Shown piece by piece: positions 25,497 to 33,309 of a stretch of 64,000 bases of DNA. Numbering within the stretch: the stretch's first letter is position 1; the number at the start of each line of letters is the position of its first letter. The notes beneath the pieces were generated by a model. It worked only from the letters and a program-made list of their open reading frames with translations, made no database searches and was not told where the DNA came from. The translations under genes were made by a program, and so were the position numbers. This DNA is from an uncultured Faecalibacterium sp. (GTDB lineage: Bacteria > Bacillota > Clostridia > Oscillospirales > Ruminococcaceae): positions 62,001 to 126,000 of the forward strand of contig CAKSWU010000001.1 of assembly GCA_934513205.1 (NCBI GenBank). Direction: 5' to 3'.

Positions 25497-26267
25497 ATGA
25501 TAAAAATAGCTTTTTTTGACGTAGACGGGACCCTGCTCCAGCTAGGCAGTAAGGAGCCGTCCCCCAAAACTGTGCAGGCTTTACAGAAGCTACGGGCAAA
25601 CGGGGTCTTGTTGTGCATGGCAACCGGCAGAGGCTATCTCTCCGTCCCGCATTTTGAGAGCGTTGACTTTGATATCTGGCTGACTTTCAACGGCTCTTAT
25701 GTCCGCAGCAAGGATACTGTGCTCTTCAAAAACCCACTGGATGTTGACGACAAGTATCGAATTTTGCAAAATCTGAAACAGATGCACCGGGCGGCTGCCA
25801 TCAGCAACGAGCACTTTATCGTGACGAACGGAACCGACCCGGATCTGGCACAGTATTTTTCCTTTGGCAGTGAGAAGCTGATGGTCTCCGATCGTTTCGA
25901 TGCACTGTGCGAGGAGGAGATTTATCAGATCATGTGCTCCTGCAACAGCGCCGAATACGCGCAGATCTTACAGGGGACCCACGCCACACAGATCACCGCA
26001 TGGTGGGACAAGGCAGTGGACATTATTCCACTCTCCTGTGGCAAAGGAAACGCCGTGAGAGCCATCTTGGCGCATTACGGCTTTTCAAAGGCAGAAGCCA
26101 TTGCTTTTGGAGATGGTCGAAACGATATTGAGATGCTGGAAGCAGTTGGTACCGGCGTTTCCATGGGAAATGCGCTCAACGAGGTCAAGGCAAGGGCTGC
26201 TGTCATCTGCCGTTCTGTGGAAGAGGACGGCGTCTACCATTACTGCCTTGAAAACCACCTCATTTGA
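25497..26267 (+). CDS. HAD superfamily (Cof-type) phosphatase
   Basis: 256 aa. Motif I D-V-D-G-T-L (Asp nucleophile, residues about 8-13), motif II T-G-R, and motif IV F-G-D-G-R-N-D-I-E-M-L. The large C2B-type cap lies between residues about 80 and 185. Such enzymes dephosphorylate sugar phosphates or flavin precursors; the substrate cannot be told. Followed by a bidirectional terminator. Confidence 0.9.
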   Translation: MIKIAFFDVDGTLLQLGSKEPSPKTVQALQKLRANGVLLCMATGRGYLSVPHFESVDFDIWLTFNGSYVRSKDTVLFKNPLDVDDKYRILQNLKQMHRAAAISNEHFIVTNGTDPDLAQYFSFGSEKLMVSDRFDALCEEEIYQIMCSCNSAEYAQILQGTHATQITAWWDKAVDIIPLSCGKGNAVRAILAHYGFSKAEAIAFGDGRNDIEMLEAVGTGVSMGNALNEVKARAAVICRSVEEDGVYHYCLENHLI

Positions 26268-26300
26268 ACGAAACATCTTTCATCTTCCGGCGTTTATTAC

Positions 26301-26336
26301 AAAAGGCTGCTGCACAGCATTTGTGCAGCAGCCTTT
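26301..26336. terminator. Bidirectional terminator between HAD and GntR genes
   Basis: A 16-bp stem AAAAGGCTGCTGCACA / TGTGCAGCAGCCTTTT with AT ends on both strands. Confidence 0.88.
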
Positions 26337-26352
26337 TGAGGTTCTTATCGTC

Positions 26353-27012
26353 TTACCACAGCCGGATGACCTTGATGACGCCCTCTGCCTTGTCGCGGGC
26401 CAGCTCCAGATGGTGCTGGAGAGAATCTGCTGCGCGGTCCCAGTCCTCGTTCAGGGCTGCATCCAAAATCTCCAGATGCTCCTCACAGGTCTGCTCCTGA
26501 TTGATCATGCTCACCTTGCCGGTCATAATGCGGAAGCGGGTGTTCAGACCGGTGATGCGGTCGTAGGCCGAACGCAGATATTTGTTGGGCAGGGTGCTCA
26601 TCAGCAGCTCGTGGAAGTCGTCATCCGACTCGCAGAAATCCTCGATCTGGTCCGGGTGATGCATCAGCTCGGCGTATGCCTCCAGCTGCTCCCGGGGGAT
26701 GTTGCTGCCGTAGGTGCGCAGAGCGTAAGGCTCAACCAGCAGACGCATCTCGAACATGCTGTGCACGTCCTCTTCGGTGATGCCGGAGACCATCAGACCC
26801 TTCTTGGGCAGAATGGTGATGAGTCCCTCCTGCTCCAGCCGCCCCAGCGCATCCCGCATGGGGGTGCGGCTGATGTTGCCCATCTCTGCACAGAGTTTCT
26901 GCTCGTTCAAAAATTCATTGGGGCGGTACTCGCAGTTCAGGATCCGGGTCTTGAGATACTGATAGGCCCGCAGCTTCAGGCTCAGTTTCGACTGCGTCTC
27001 CATTTCTTTCAT
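26353..27012 (-). CDS. GntR family (FadR-like) transcriptional regulator
   Basis: 219 aa. N-terminal winged helix (residues about 10-72) with E-Q-K-L-C-A-E-M-G-N-I-S-R-T-P-M-R-D-A-L, and a C-terminal all-helical FCD ligand domain with D-D-F-H-E-L-L and E-H-L-E-I-L-D-A metal/ligand positions. Start at 27010-27012, behind AGGAG; an upstream in-frame ATG at 27045 is an alternative. Convergent with the HAD gene, divergent from the Fur-family gene. The regulated gene is not evident; a repeat operator lies in its promoter region. Confidence 0.88.
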   Translation of the reverse strand: MKEMETQSKLSLKLRAYQYLKTRILNCEYRPNEFLNEQKLCAEMGNISRTPMRDALGRLEQEGLITILPKKGLMVSGITEEDVHSMFEMRLLVEPYALRTYGSNIPREQLEAYAELMHHPDQIEDFCESDDDFHELLMSTLPNKYLRSAYDRITGLNTRFRIMTGKVSMINQEQTCEEHLEILDAALNEDWDRAADSLQHHLELARDKAEGVIKVIRLW

Positions 27013-27110
27013 TTTTACAACAACTCCTGTTCCTTCTTCCTCCAACCGGAAGAGGTTCTCTTCTCCTATAATGAACTCTGGACGCCTGCTTTTTTCTTCA
27101 AAGCATGCTT

Positions 27111-27140
27111 GTATTCTTGCTGCAATCCAAGTATTCTTAC
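27111..27140. promoter_or_regulatory. Direct repeat, possible GntR operator
   Basis: GTATTCTTGC at 27111-27120 and GTATTCTTAC at 27131-27140, exactly 20 bp apart, just downstream of the putative GntR promoter. Confidence 0.4.
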
Positions 27141-27146
27141 CAGTCT

Positions 27147-27175
27147 ATTATTTCACATCAGGGCATTTATTACAA
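27147..27175 (-). promoter_or_regulatory. Putative promoter of GntR gene
   Basis: On the minus strand TTGTAA, 17-bp spacer, AATAAT, in an AT-rich stretch. Confidence 0.4.
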
Positions 27176-27296
27176 GACTTTTTCCTCAAGTTTGGCGCGT
27201 TTTCCGTTTTATACAAATAATTTAACGTGATTTTGCCATTTCTTACAATGGTTTTTGTGCTTGTTACCAAACAGACCGGCTTTTCCCCTGCTTCTT

Positions 27297-27325
27297 TTGC
27301 ATCCAAGCCGAAACTGTGATACAAT
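27297..27325 (+). promoter_or_regulatory. Promoter of Fur-family gene
   Basis: TTGCAT, 17-bp spacer, TACAAT, 46 bp before the start codon. Confidence 0.65.
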
Positions 27326-27371
27326 AAGCCGAAAGAACAAATGCGCTCTTTGCAGAAAGGACCGGTCTCTC

Positions 27372-27857
27372 ATGGCACGAAGCGATGGCTACAACACAAA
27401 GACCCGACAGCTGATCTTAGACTACCTCATCAACAACCGGCAGCACGCCGTGAGCGCCTCCAACATTCTGGAGCATCTGGAGGCGCAGGGTGCCAGCCCC
27501 AACCCCACCACCGTGTACCGCTATCTGGACAAGCTGGCAGGCGAGCAGCGCATTATGAAGTATGTGGCGGACAAGGGCGAAAAGGCCGTGTTTCAGTATG
27601 TGGACGAAGCCCGCCACTGCCATGAGCACCTGCACCTGAAATGCGTGCAGTGCGGGCGCATCTATCATCTGGACTGTCACTTCATGGACGAGGTGCGGGC
27701 ACACCTGATGGCAGAGCACGGCTTTGCCCTGCAGTGTGAGGGCAGCATCCTGTACGGCATGTGCCGCCACTGTGCCCAGCAGGCCGCATCGTCCGCAATG
27801 GACGGACAGCCTGCAAAAAAATGCGCCTGCTGTGTTGACACGGACCAAAAGCCGTGA
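27372..27857 (+). CDS. Fur family metalloregulator
   Basis: 161 aa. N-terminal winged helix with A-S-P-N-P-T-T-V-Y-R-Y-L-D-K-L (recognition helix region). The dimerisation domain has H-C-H-E-H-L-H-L-K-C-V-Q-C-G and a second C-x-x-C (C-R-H-C), the structural zinc site. A further C-A-C-C near the C-terminus is extra. Zur, Fur or PerR cannot be separated by eye; the many His/Cys residues make Zur plausible. Start 27372; the last codons overlap the asnB promoter. Confidence 0.9.
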   Translation: MARSDGYNTKTRQLILDYLINNRQHAVSASNILEHLEAQGASPNPTTVYRYLDKLAGEQRIMKYVADKGEKAVFQYVDEARHCHEHLHLKCVQCGRIYHLDCHFMDEVRAHLMAEHGFALQCEGSILYGMCRHCAQQAASSAMDGQPAKKCACCVDTDQKP

Positions 27858-27863
27858 TACAAT
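27835..27863 (+). promoter_or_regulatory. Promoter of asnB T-box transcript, inside fur-family gene end
   Basis: Consensus TTGACA, 17-bp spacer, TACAAT. The -35 and the spacer are coding sequence of the upstream gene, whose stop codon ends at 27857. Confidence 0.8.
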
Positions 27864-27871
27864 GCAGGCAT

Positions 27872-28164
27872 AAAAAGCGTTGACCGGGAAAAGTAGGGCT
27901 TCAACGTCCTCTTGCAGAGAGCGCGGGCAGGTGGGAGCCGCGCAGAGAACAGAGCCTGAAGAACACCCGTGAGCCGCTCCCTGAACCTGCGTGTGCAGCA
28001 GTAGGGGCAGACGTGCGCCGCTCGTTATCGCGGCAGTGCTTTCAACGGGGAGAGCGCACAAAAGTGACTGGCATGGGTCTCATGCCGGTAATTTAGGTGG
28101 CACCACGGATACGGCAGCATATTCGTCCTAGCAAAGTGGGATGGATGGCTGCCGTATTTTTTTA
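27872..28164 (+). ncRNA. T-box leader, Asn-specific, upstream of asnB
   Basis: AAGTAGGGCTTC (stem I start) lies near 27890. C-T-G-A-A-G precedes an AAC at 27962-27964, then six nucleotides and GAGC, matching the specifier layout of known T-boxes. The T-box TTAGGTGGCACCACGG is at 28093-28108 and the terminator at 28108-28164. Specifier AAC (Asn) agrees with the asparagine synthase gene 33 bp downstream. Confidence 0.92.
28108..28164 (+). terminator. T-box terminator (asnB)
   Basis: GATACGGCAGC pairs with GCTGCCGTAT across a long loop, then TTTTTTT. Confidence 0.8.
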
Positions 28165-28196
28165 TTCACCGTGTTGCAAAAAGAGGGGTAAGAAGT

Positions 28197-29783
28197 ATGT
28201 GTTGTGTTATGGGTTACACGGGGCACGATCTGAGTGCCGCCAAATTCAAAGAGTACCTGCTGCGCACCGTCATGCGCGGGCCGGACGATCAGCGCGTGAT
28301 CGAGGGGCCCTTTGGCCTGATGGGCTTTGGGCGGCTGGCGATCATGGGCCTGACCCCGGAGGGGATGCAGCCCTTCACCCGGGGTGCCGACTGCGTGGTG
28401 TGCAACGGCGAGCTGTACGGCTTCCGGTTCGAGAAAGAGATCCTGAAGCGCCGGGGCTACAAGTTCCGCTCCGACTGCGACTGCGAGATCCTGCTGCCGC
28501 TGTACTATGAGTACGGACTGGACATGTTCCGCCACATGGACTCGGAGTTTGCGCTGATCCTGTACGATTCCCGCAAGGACCGGCTCATCGCCGCCCGCGA
28601 CCCCATCGGCATCCGTCCGCTGTTCTACGGCTACTCCAAGTCCAGCCACCAGATCGCCTTTGCCTCCGAGATGCAGAACCTCATCGGCTGGTGCGATGAC
28701 ATCCGCCCCTTCCCCATCGGCAGCTACTACTGCGAGGGCCGCTTCGTGCGGTACGAGGACATTGCCGATGTGCCCGCCCCCATGGAAGAGGACATGGACA
28801 CCGTGCTGACCAACATCCGCGAAAAGCTCATCGCGGGCGTGGAAAAGCGTCTGGACGCCGATGCGCCGGTGGGTTTCCTGCTGTCCGGCGGGCTCGACTC
28901 CTCCCTGGTGTGCTCCATTGCCGCCAAAAAGCTGGGCAAACCCATCCGCACCTTTGCCATCGGCATGGACACGGACGCCATCGACCTGAAGTACGCGCGG
29001 CAGACCGCGGAGTATCTGGGCAGCGAGCACCACGAGATCATCATCAACCGGGAGATGGTGCTCCGCAGTCTGGAAGAGGTCATCCGCATTCTGGGCACCT
29101 GGGACATCACCACCATCCGCGCCAGCATGGGCATGTACCTGCTGTGCAAGGCCATCCACGAGCAGACCGATGTGCGGGTGCTGCTGACCGGCGAGATCTC
29201 GGACGAGCTGTTCGGCTACAAGTACACCGACTACGCCCCCACCGCCGACGCCTTCCAGCAGGAGAGCCAGAAGCGCATCCGGGAGCTGTACATGTACGAT
29301 GTGCTGCGGGCAGACCGCTGCATCTCCGCCAACAGCATCGAAGCCCGCGTGCCCTTTGGCGATCTGGATTTTGTGCGCTATGTCATGGCCATCGACCCGG
29401 AAAAGAAGCTGAACCGCTACGGCAAGGGCAAGTACCTGCTGCGCAAGGCCTTTGAGGGCGACTGGCTGCCGCCGGAGATCCTGTGGCGCGAAAAGGCCGC
29501 CTTCTCGGACGCCGTGGGCCACAGCATGGTGGACGACATCAAGGAGTACGCCGAGAGCCGCTACACCGACGAGGAGTTCCAGCTGCACCGGGCAAACTAT
29601 TCCGCCCACTGTATGCCCTTTACCAAGGAGAGCCTGTTCTACCGGGAGATCTTTGAAAAATACTACCACGACCAGAGCCGTACCATCGTGGATTTCTGGA
29701 TGCCCAACAAGGCATGGCCCGGCTGCAACGTCAACGACCCCTCCGCCCGTGTGCTGGCAAACTATGGTGCTTCGGGCGTGTAA
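28197..29783 (+). CDS. asnB: Asparagine synthase (glutamine-hydrolysing)
   Basis: 528 aa. Class II glutaminase domain begins M-C-C-V-M, so Cys2 becomes the N-terminal nucleophile after Met removal. R-G-P-D-D (residues about 27-31) and C-N-G-E-L-Y are in place. The synthetase domain has the PP-loop S-G-G-L-D-S-S (about 230-236), which binds ATP, and L-T-G-E-I-S-D-E-L-F. Transfers glutamine amide to aspartate. Controlled by the Asn T-box. AGAGGGG precedes the ATG. A repeat module begins 6 bp after the stop. Confidence 0.96.
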   Translation: MCCVMGYTGHDLSAAKFKEYLLRTVMRGPDDQRVIEGPFGLMGFGRLAIMGLTPEGMQPFTRGADCVVCNGELYGFRFEKEILKRRGYKFRSDCDCEILLPLYYEYGLDMFRHMDSEFALILYDSRKDRLIAARDPIGIRPLFYGYSKSSHQIAFASEMQNLIGWCDDIRPFPIGSYYCEGRFVRYEDIADVPAPMEEDMDTVLTNIREKLIAGVEKRLDADAPVGFLLSGGLDSSLVCSIAAKKLGKPIRTFAIGMDTDAIDLKYARQTAEYLGSEHHEIIINREMVLRSLEEVIRILGTWDITTIRASMGMYLLCKAIHEQTDVRVLLTGEISDELFGYKYTDYAPTADAFQQESQKRIRELYMYDVLRADRCISANSIEARVPFGDLDFVRYVMAIDPEKKLNRYGKGKYLLRKAFEGDWLPPEILWREKAAFSDAVGHSMVDDIKEYAESRYTDEEFQLHRANYSAHCMPFTKESLFYREIFEKYYHDQSRTIVDFWMPNKAWPGCNVNDPSARVLANYGASGV

Positions 29784-29923
29784 GGGCAAGACCGTTTGAA
29801 ATGCGCGCCGCGCTGTGCGGGGAAGCAGAAATCCTGTCCCGCGGCAATGGCAGGGCGGGACGATTTAAAATGGCCTCCGCTTGCGCTCTGGCCATATTCA
29901 GCGGAAAAAATATTTTTGATAGA

Positions 29924-29959
29924 GCAATGCCGGACAGCCTGCGGGCTGTCCGGCATTGC
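29924..29959 (+). terminator. R5 module hairpin (terminator-like)
   Basis: A perfect 16-bp stem, GCAATGCCGGACAGCC / GGCTGTCCGGCATTGC, loop TGCG, then ATTTTC. Identical hairpins occur at 41791 and 56967, and inverted near 54917. Confidence 0.65.
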
Positions 29960-30148
29960 ATTTTCACGGAAAGGGCTTGGACGGTTAACGGCATCTGCCG
30001 CGCCTGCTTCCTGCGGAAGTGGCAGCGCGGGGGGAGCGTCCTAGCCCTCTCAGTCTTTGCTTCGCAAATCCAGCTCTCCCAAGGGGAGAGCCCTTGGCAG
30101 GGCGGGAAAGTTTCCGGTAGAACCGCAAAGTGACCGATTTCGCCAACC

Positions 30149-30291
30149 CCGCTCCCCCTTGGGGGAGCTGCCGCCGCAGCGGCTGAGGGGGTACAGATGG
30201 AGGACCGAGAAAAAATCGTTGAGCGAAGCGGCTAGATTTTTTCCGGTCCGACTTCCTCTTTGGGGTCTGAAAGGGGCGAGCAGCCCCTTTC
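30149..30291 (+). repeat. R2 block, copy 1
   Basis: 143 bp beginning CCGCTCCCC and ending CAGCCCCTTTC, nearly identical to 48378, 57329 and, inverted, 54442 and 61914. It carries GGACCGAGAAAAAATC and GCGGCTAGATTTTTTCC as marker strings. Confidence 0.9.
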
Positions 30292-30467
30292 TCGTGGGTC
30301 CAGCGCGTCGAAATCGCTGGCACTTTTCTGGTTCTCTTTTGGTGGCAAAAGAGAACATCCCCCGGCGGCGATGCATTTTGCAAAGGGCATCAAGCCTGCC
30401 CCACGCGAAAACGCTCTGCGCGGGAAGCAGAAATCCTCCCCCGCGGCGCGCATTCCAAATCGTCTTG

Positions 30468-31019
30468 TCACATCCGGATCTTCTGGGCAGCCCGGGCAAT
30501 GGACGCCAGCAGGGCCACAAGACGCTTTTCGTCCATCTGACCGCAGTAGCTGGTAAAGGTGTAGTAGCAGCCCTGCACACAGAAGGACAGCACGATCTTG
30601 CGCACCACGTCCTGTTCAAAGGAGGGGTCGCTCTGCGAGATGCACTGGCTGAGGGCGGACTCCACCCGGTTGATGAACAGCCCCTGCCGGGAGCCGGAAA
30701 ACAGGGTGTTGATCTCGGCCTGATGAAGGCTGAAGGCCCGGAACATCTCCCGCGCCAGCCACTCGGTGCGCTCGCTCACATCGCTGGCGGTCAGCTGGGG
30801 CAGCCCCTCCACCACCGCGTGCACCATTTCATCCTCCATGGCGTTGGCCAGCGCATAGATATCCTGATAATGGGCGTAAAATGTGGATTTATTGATGCAG
30901 GCCAGATCGCACAGCTCCTTGACCTTGATCTTTTCCAGCGGTTTGCCTGCCCGGAGGGTCATAAACGCCTGCTTGATGGCACGCTCGGTCTTTTCAATGC
31001 GGATATCCAGAAAACCCAC
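30468..31019 (-). CDS. TetR/AcrR family regulator
   Basis: 183 aa. N-terminal helix-turn-helix, residues about 12-56, with L-C-D-L-A-C-I-N-K-S-T-F-Y-A-H-Y, the TetR recognition pattern. The C-terminal ligand domain is variable (C-terminal TetR_C-like). It likely represses a nearby efflux or stress gene, but none is adjacent. The stop codon abuts an inverted R5 repeat edge (AGACGATTTGGAATG two bp later). Confidence 0.85.
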   Translation of the reverse strand: MGFLDIRIEKTERAIKQAFMTLRAGKPLEKIKVKELCDLACINKSTFYAHYQDIYALANAMEDEMVHAVVEGLPQLTASDVSERTEWLAREMFRAFSLHQAEINTLFSGSRQGLFINRVESALSQCISQSDPSFEQDVVRKIVLSFCVQGCYYTFTSYCGQMDEKRLVALLASIARAAQKIRM

Positions 31020-31115
31020 CTCTTTTGCATTTTTGTTGATTTTCCAACGTTTTTCCGGTTTTGCGGATAGACAAGCCCCGCAGCCCTTTTTATACTGGGT
31101 ATAAGCGCAGCAGCG

Positions 31116-31634
31116 TTACTCCTTGCGGTACAAAAGCCCCTGCTGCTCCAAGGCATCGCGGATGCGGGCAAAGGTGTCCTTATCCGGGCAGCGCAAAGTG
31201 TGCAGGTGGACGCCGCCGGTCATCCGGCTCAGCAGGCATTCCGGCGTGTCCTTTGCCTGCTGGATAAAGTTGTCCACATCGTAGCGGCTGGCAAGGTTCA
31301 GGTTGGCCCGCAGCTCGCCGTACAGGCTGTTTTCCACCGCCACGTCCACCACGATGCCGCCCTGATCCACCACGGTGTACAGCTCGGTGCGCATCTCCTC
31401 GTCGGTGCGGTGGGTGGTTGCCAGAATGCCGGTGTAGCCTTTTTCTGCCGGGTGCATCTGATAGCCCCGGGGCGTTGCGTCGATCTGGGCACCGCCTGCC
31501 CGCAGCAGGGCCACATCCCCCACCACGATCTGCCGCGAGACGCCCAGCCGGGCAGCCAGCGCACTGGCACTGACCGGGGCATCGGCTCGGCTGAGCTGCT
31601 CCAGAATGGATTCTCTGCGCTGCACTGCGTTCAT
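31116..31634 (-). CDS. niaR: NiaR-type transcriptional repressor (HTH_11 + 3H domain)
   Basis: 172 aa. N-terminal winged helix (residues about 5-55; L-A-A-R-L-G-V-S-R-Q-I-V-V-G-D-V) followed by the small-molecule-binding 3H domain, named for its conserved histidines; T-T-H-R-T-D and G-G-V-H-L-H-T-L are visible. NiaR proteins sense nicotinate and repress NAD biosynthesis or niacin uptake genes. No such target lies in this window, so it acts elsewhere. Start at 31632-31634. Confidence 0.87.
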   Translation of the reverse strand: MNAVQRRESILEQLSRADAPVSASALAARLGVSRQIVVGDVALLRAGGAQIDATPRGYQMHPAEKGYTGILATTHRTDEEMRTELYTVVDQGGIVVDVAVENSLYGELRANLNLASRYDVDNFIQQAKDTPECLLSRMTGGVHLHTLRCPDKDTFARIRDALEQQGLLYRKE

Positions 31635-31708
31635 AGGGGTTCAGGCTTCCTTTCCGTAAAACGACTTTCTTCTCTTTATTGTAGCAAAACGCGGCGCAAT
31701 GTGCAAGA

Positions 31709-33064
31709 TTATTCCAGCCGCAGCAGGGTGGCGTAATTGGAGGGCAGCTGCACCTTCATGCGGCCCCATTCCATGCTGGTCGGAACAGGCTGTGCGCCCA
31801 CAGTGTCCGCCAGCAGGTCCGTGACCTTGGCTGCTTCCACCGGCAGCTGGAACTCCAGCTGGGCGGGGGTGTCGCCGTTGTTCAGCACCGCCACCACCGC
31901 CTTGCCGTCCAGCACCCGGGCAAAGGCGTAGCACTGGGTGGTGAGCTGCAGCTCCTTCACCTCGCCCCATGTCAGCTCCGGCAGTTCGGCTTTCAGCCGG
32001 CCCAGCGTGGCGTACACGCTGGTGACCGGGTTTGCCGTCACAGCGTCTGCGTAGTCCGAAAGCTCCAGACAGGGGCGCAGGGGCCAGTCGCTGCCCCACT
32101 CTTTTTTGCCTTCAATGCCAAATTCCGAGCCATAATAGATGGACGGAATGCCCCAAAGCGTATATACTAGAATGGCAATGTGACGGATGTGCTCCCGGTT
32201 GCGCAGCTTGTTGGGCAGCCGCTCCACATCGTGATTGTCCGAGAAGAGATACAGCCGGGTGTCGTGGCACAGCCCCTGCAGCCGGCGCATGGTGTGGGCG
32301 ATCTCAAAATAGTTGTGGTCGTTGTGACCGCTCCACAGGCCCTTGTGCAGCTCGTAGTTGGTCACCGAGTGCAGCATCTCCGGGTTTGCCCAGCGGCTGT
32401 AATCCCCGTGGATGACCTCGCCCATGAGCCAGAACTCGGGCTTGACCTCGTTTGCCAGACGGCGCAGCCCCCGCATGAAGTCAAAGTCCAGCACGTCCGC
32501 CGCGTCCAGACGGATGCCGTCAATGTCAAATTCATCCACCCAGAAGCGGACGGTGTCGAAGTGGTAGTTCTGCACCTCCGGGTTGCGCTGGTTCAGCTTG
32601 ACCAGCAGGTTGTAGCCGCCCCAGTTGCCGTAACTGAAGCCGTCGTTGTACTCGTTGTTGCCCCAGAAATTCACATCGCAGAACCAGTCCTTGTAGCGGG
32701 CGTTCTCGCGGTTCGCCTTCAGGTCCTGAAAGGCAAAGAAGTCCCGCCCCACATGGTTGAACACGCCGTCCACGATGACCTTCTGCCCCCGGGCGTGGCA
32801 GGCGTCCACAAAGTCCCTGAACTCCTCGTTGGTGCCAAGGCGGCGGTCCACAAGGCGGTAGTCGATGGTGTCGTAGCCGTGGGAGCCGCTCTCGAACAGC
32901 GGGCCGATGTAGATGGCGGTGCAGCCAAGCTCCGCTGCATGCTCTGCCCATGCGTTCAGCTTTTGGAACGCGCCGGGGGTGGGCTGCCCGTCGTTTTCGT
33001 GCGCGCAGCCGCACAGCCCCAGAGGATAGATGTGATAAAATACTGCATTGTCGTACCAAGCCAT
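31709..33064 (-). CDS. GH13 alpha-amylase family glycosidase (cytoplasmic)
   Basis: 451 aa, no signal peptide. Region I appears as V-D-G-V-F-N-H, region II as G-I-R-L-D-A-A-D (nucleophile Asp), region III as M-G-E-V-I-H-G-D (acid/base Glu) and region IV as F-S-D-N-H-D-V-E (Asp). The compact size resembles neopullulanase or maltodextrin-acting enzymes. Probably trims internal maltodextrin or glycogen; the divergently placed glgB supports this. The exact specificity is unknown. Confidence 0.88.
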   Translation of the reverse strand: MAWYDNAVFYHIYPLGLCGCAHENDGQPTPGAFQKLNAWAEHAAELGCTAIYIGPLFESGSHGYDTIDYRLVDRRLGTNEEFRDFVDACHARGQKVIVDGVFNHVGRDFFAFQDLKANRENARYKDWFCDVNFWGNNEYNDGFSYGNWGGYNLLVKLNQRNPEVQNYHFDTVRFWVDEFDIDGIRLDAADVLDFDFMRGLRRLANEVKPEFWLMGEVIHGDYSRWANPEMLHSVTNYELHKGLWSGHNDHNYFEIAHTMRRLQGLCHDTRLYLFSDNHDVERLPNKLRNREHIRHIAILVYTLWGIPSIYYGSEFGIEGKKEWGSDWPLRPCLELSDYADAVTANPVTSVYATLGRLKAELPELTWGEVKELQLTTQCYAFARVLDGKAVVAVLNNGDTPAQLEFQLPVEAAKVTDLLADTVGAQPVPTSMEWGRMKVQLPSNYATLLRLE

Positions 33065-33309
33065 TGTTTATACCGCTCCCGTCTTATTCTGATACTGAAA
33101 ATCCACCGCTGTCTGTTTCAGCGGCAAGGATAGTATAGCACAAAATCTGTAAATCATGTTAATAATTACCGATTTTTGTCAAGAATCGCCAACAAAACCA
33201 GCCGTTATGTCCGGTTTTGGCGCATTTTTATTGGACAGATTGCCCAAACCCGTTTCGTCAACTGCAGCGCCGCAGGCGCTGACGATCATAGATGTAAGGA
33301 GATCTTTGC

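Larger units (their letters stand above)
29789..30473. repeat. Composite repeat cluster between asnB and TetR gene
   Basis: A mosaic filling the whole spacer: R5 edge (GACCGTTTGAAATG) at the asnB stop, a full R5 copy with hairpin 29924-29959, R6 (TGCCGCGCCTGCTTCC), a half R1 from CTAGCCCTCTCAG at 30041, R2 at 30149-30291, R4 with an 11-bp perfect hairpin (30331-30356), and an inverted R5 edge at the TetR stop. No gene is credible here. Confidence 0.85.

Noticed and set aside
29789..30473. Possible CRISPR array in the repeat clusters
   Set aside because: Repeats are long, heterogeneous and not regularly spaced; there are no uniform spacers and no cas genes.
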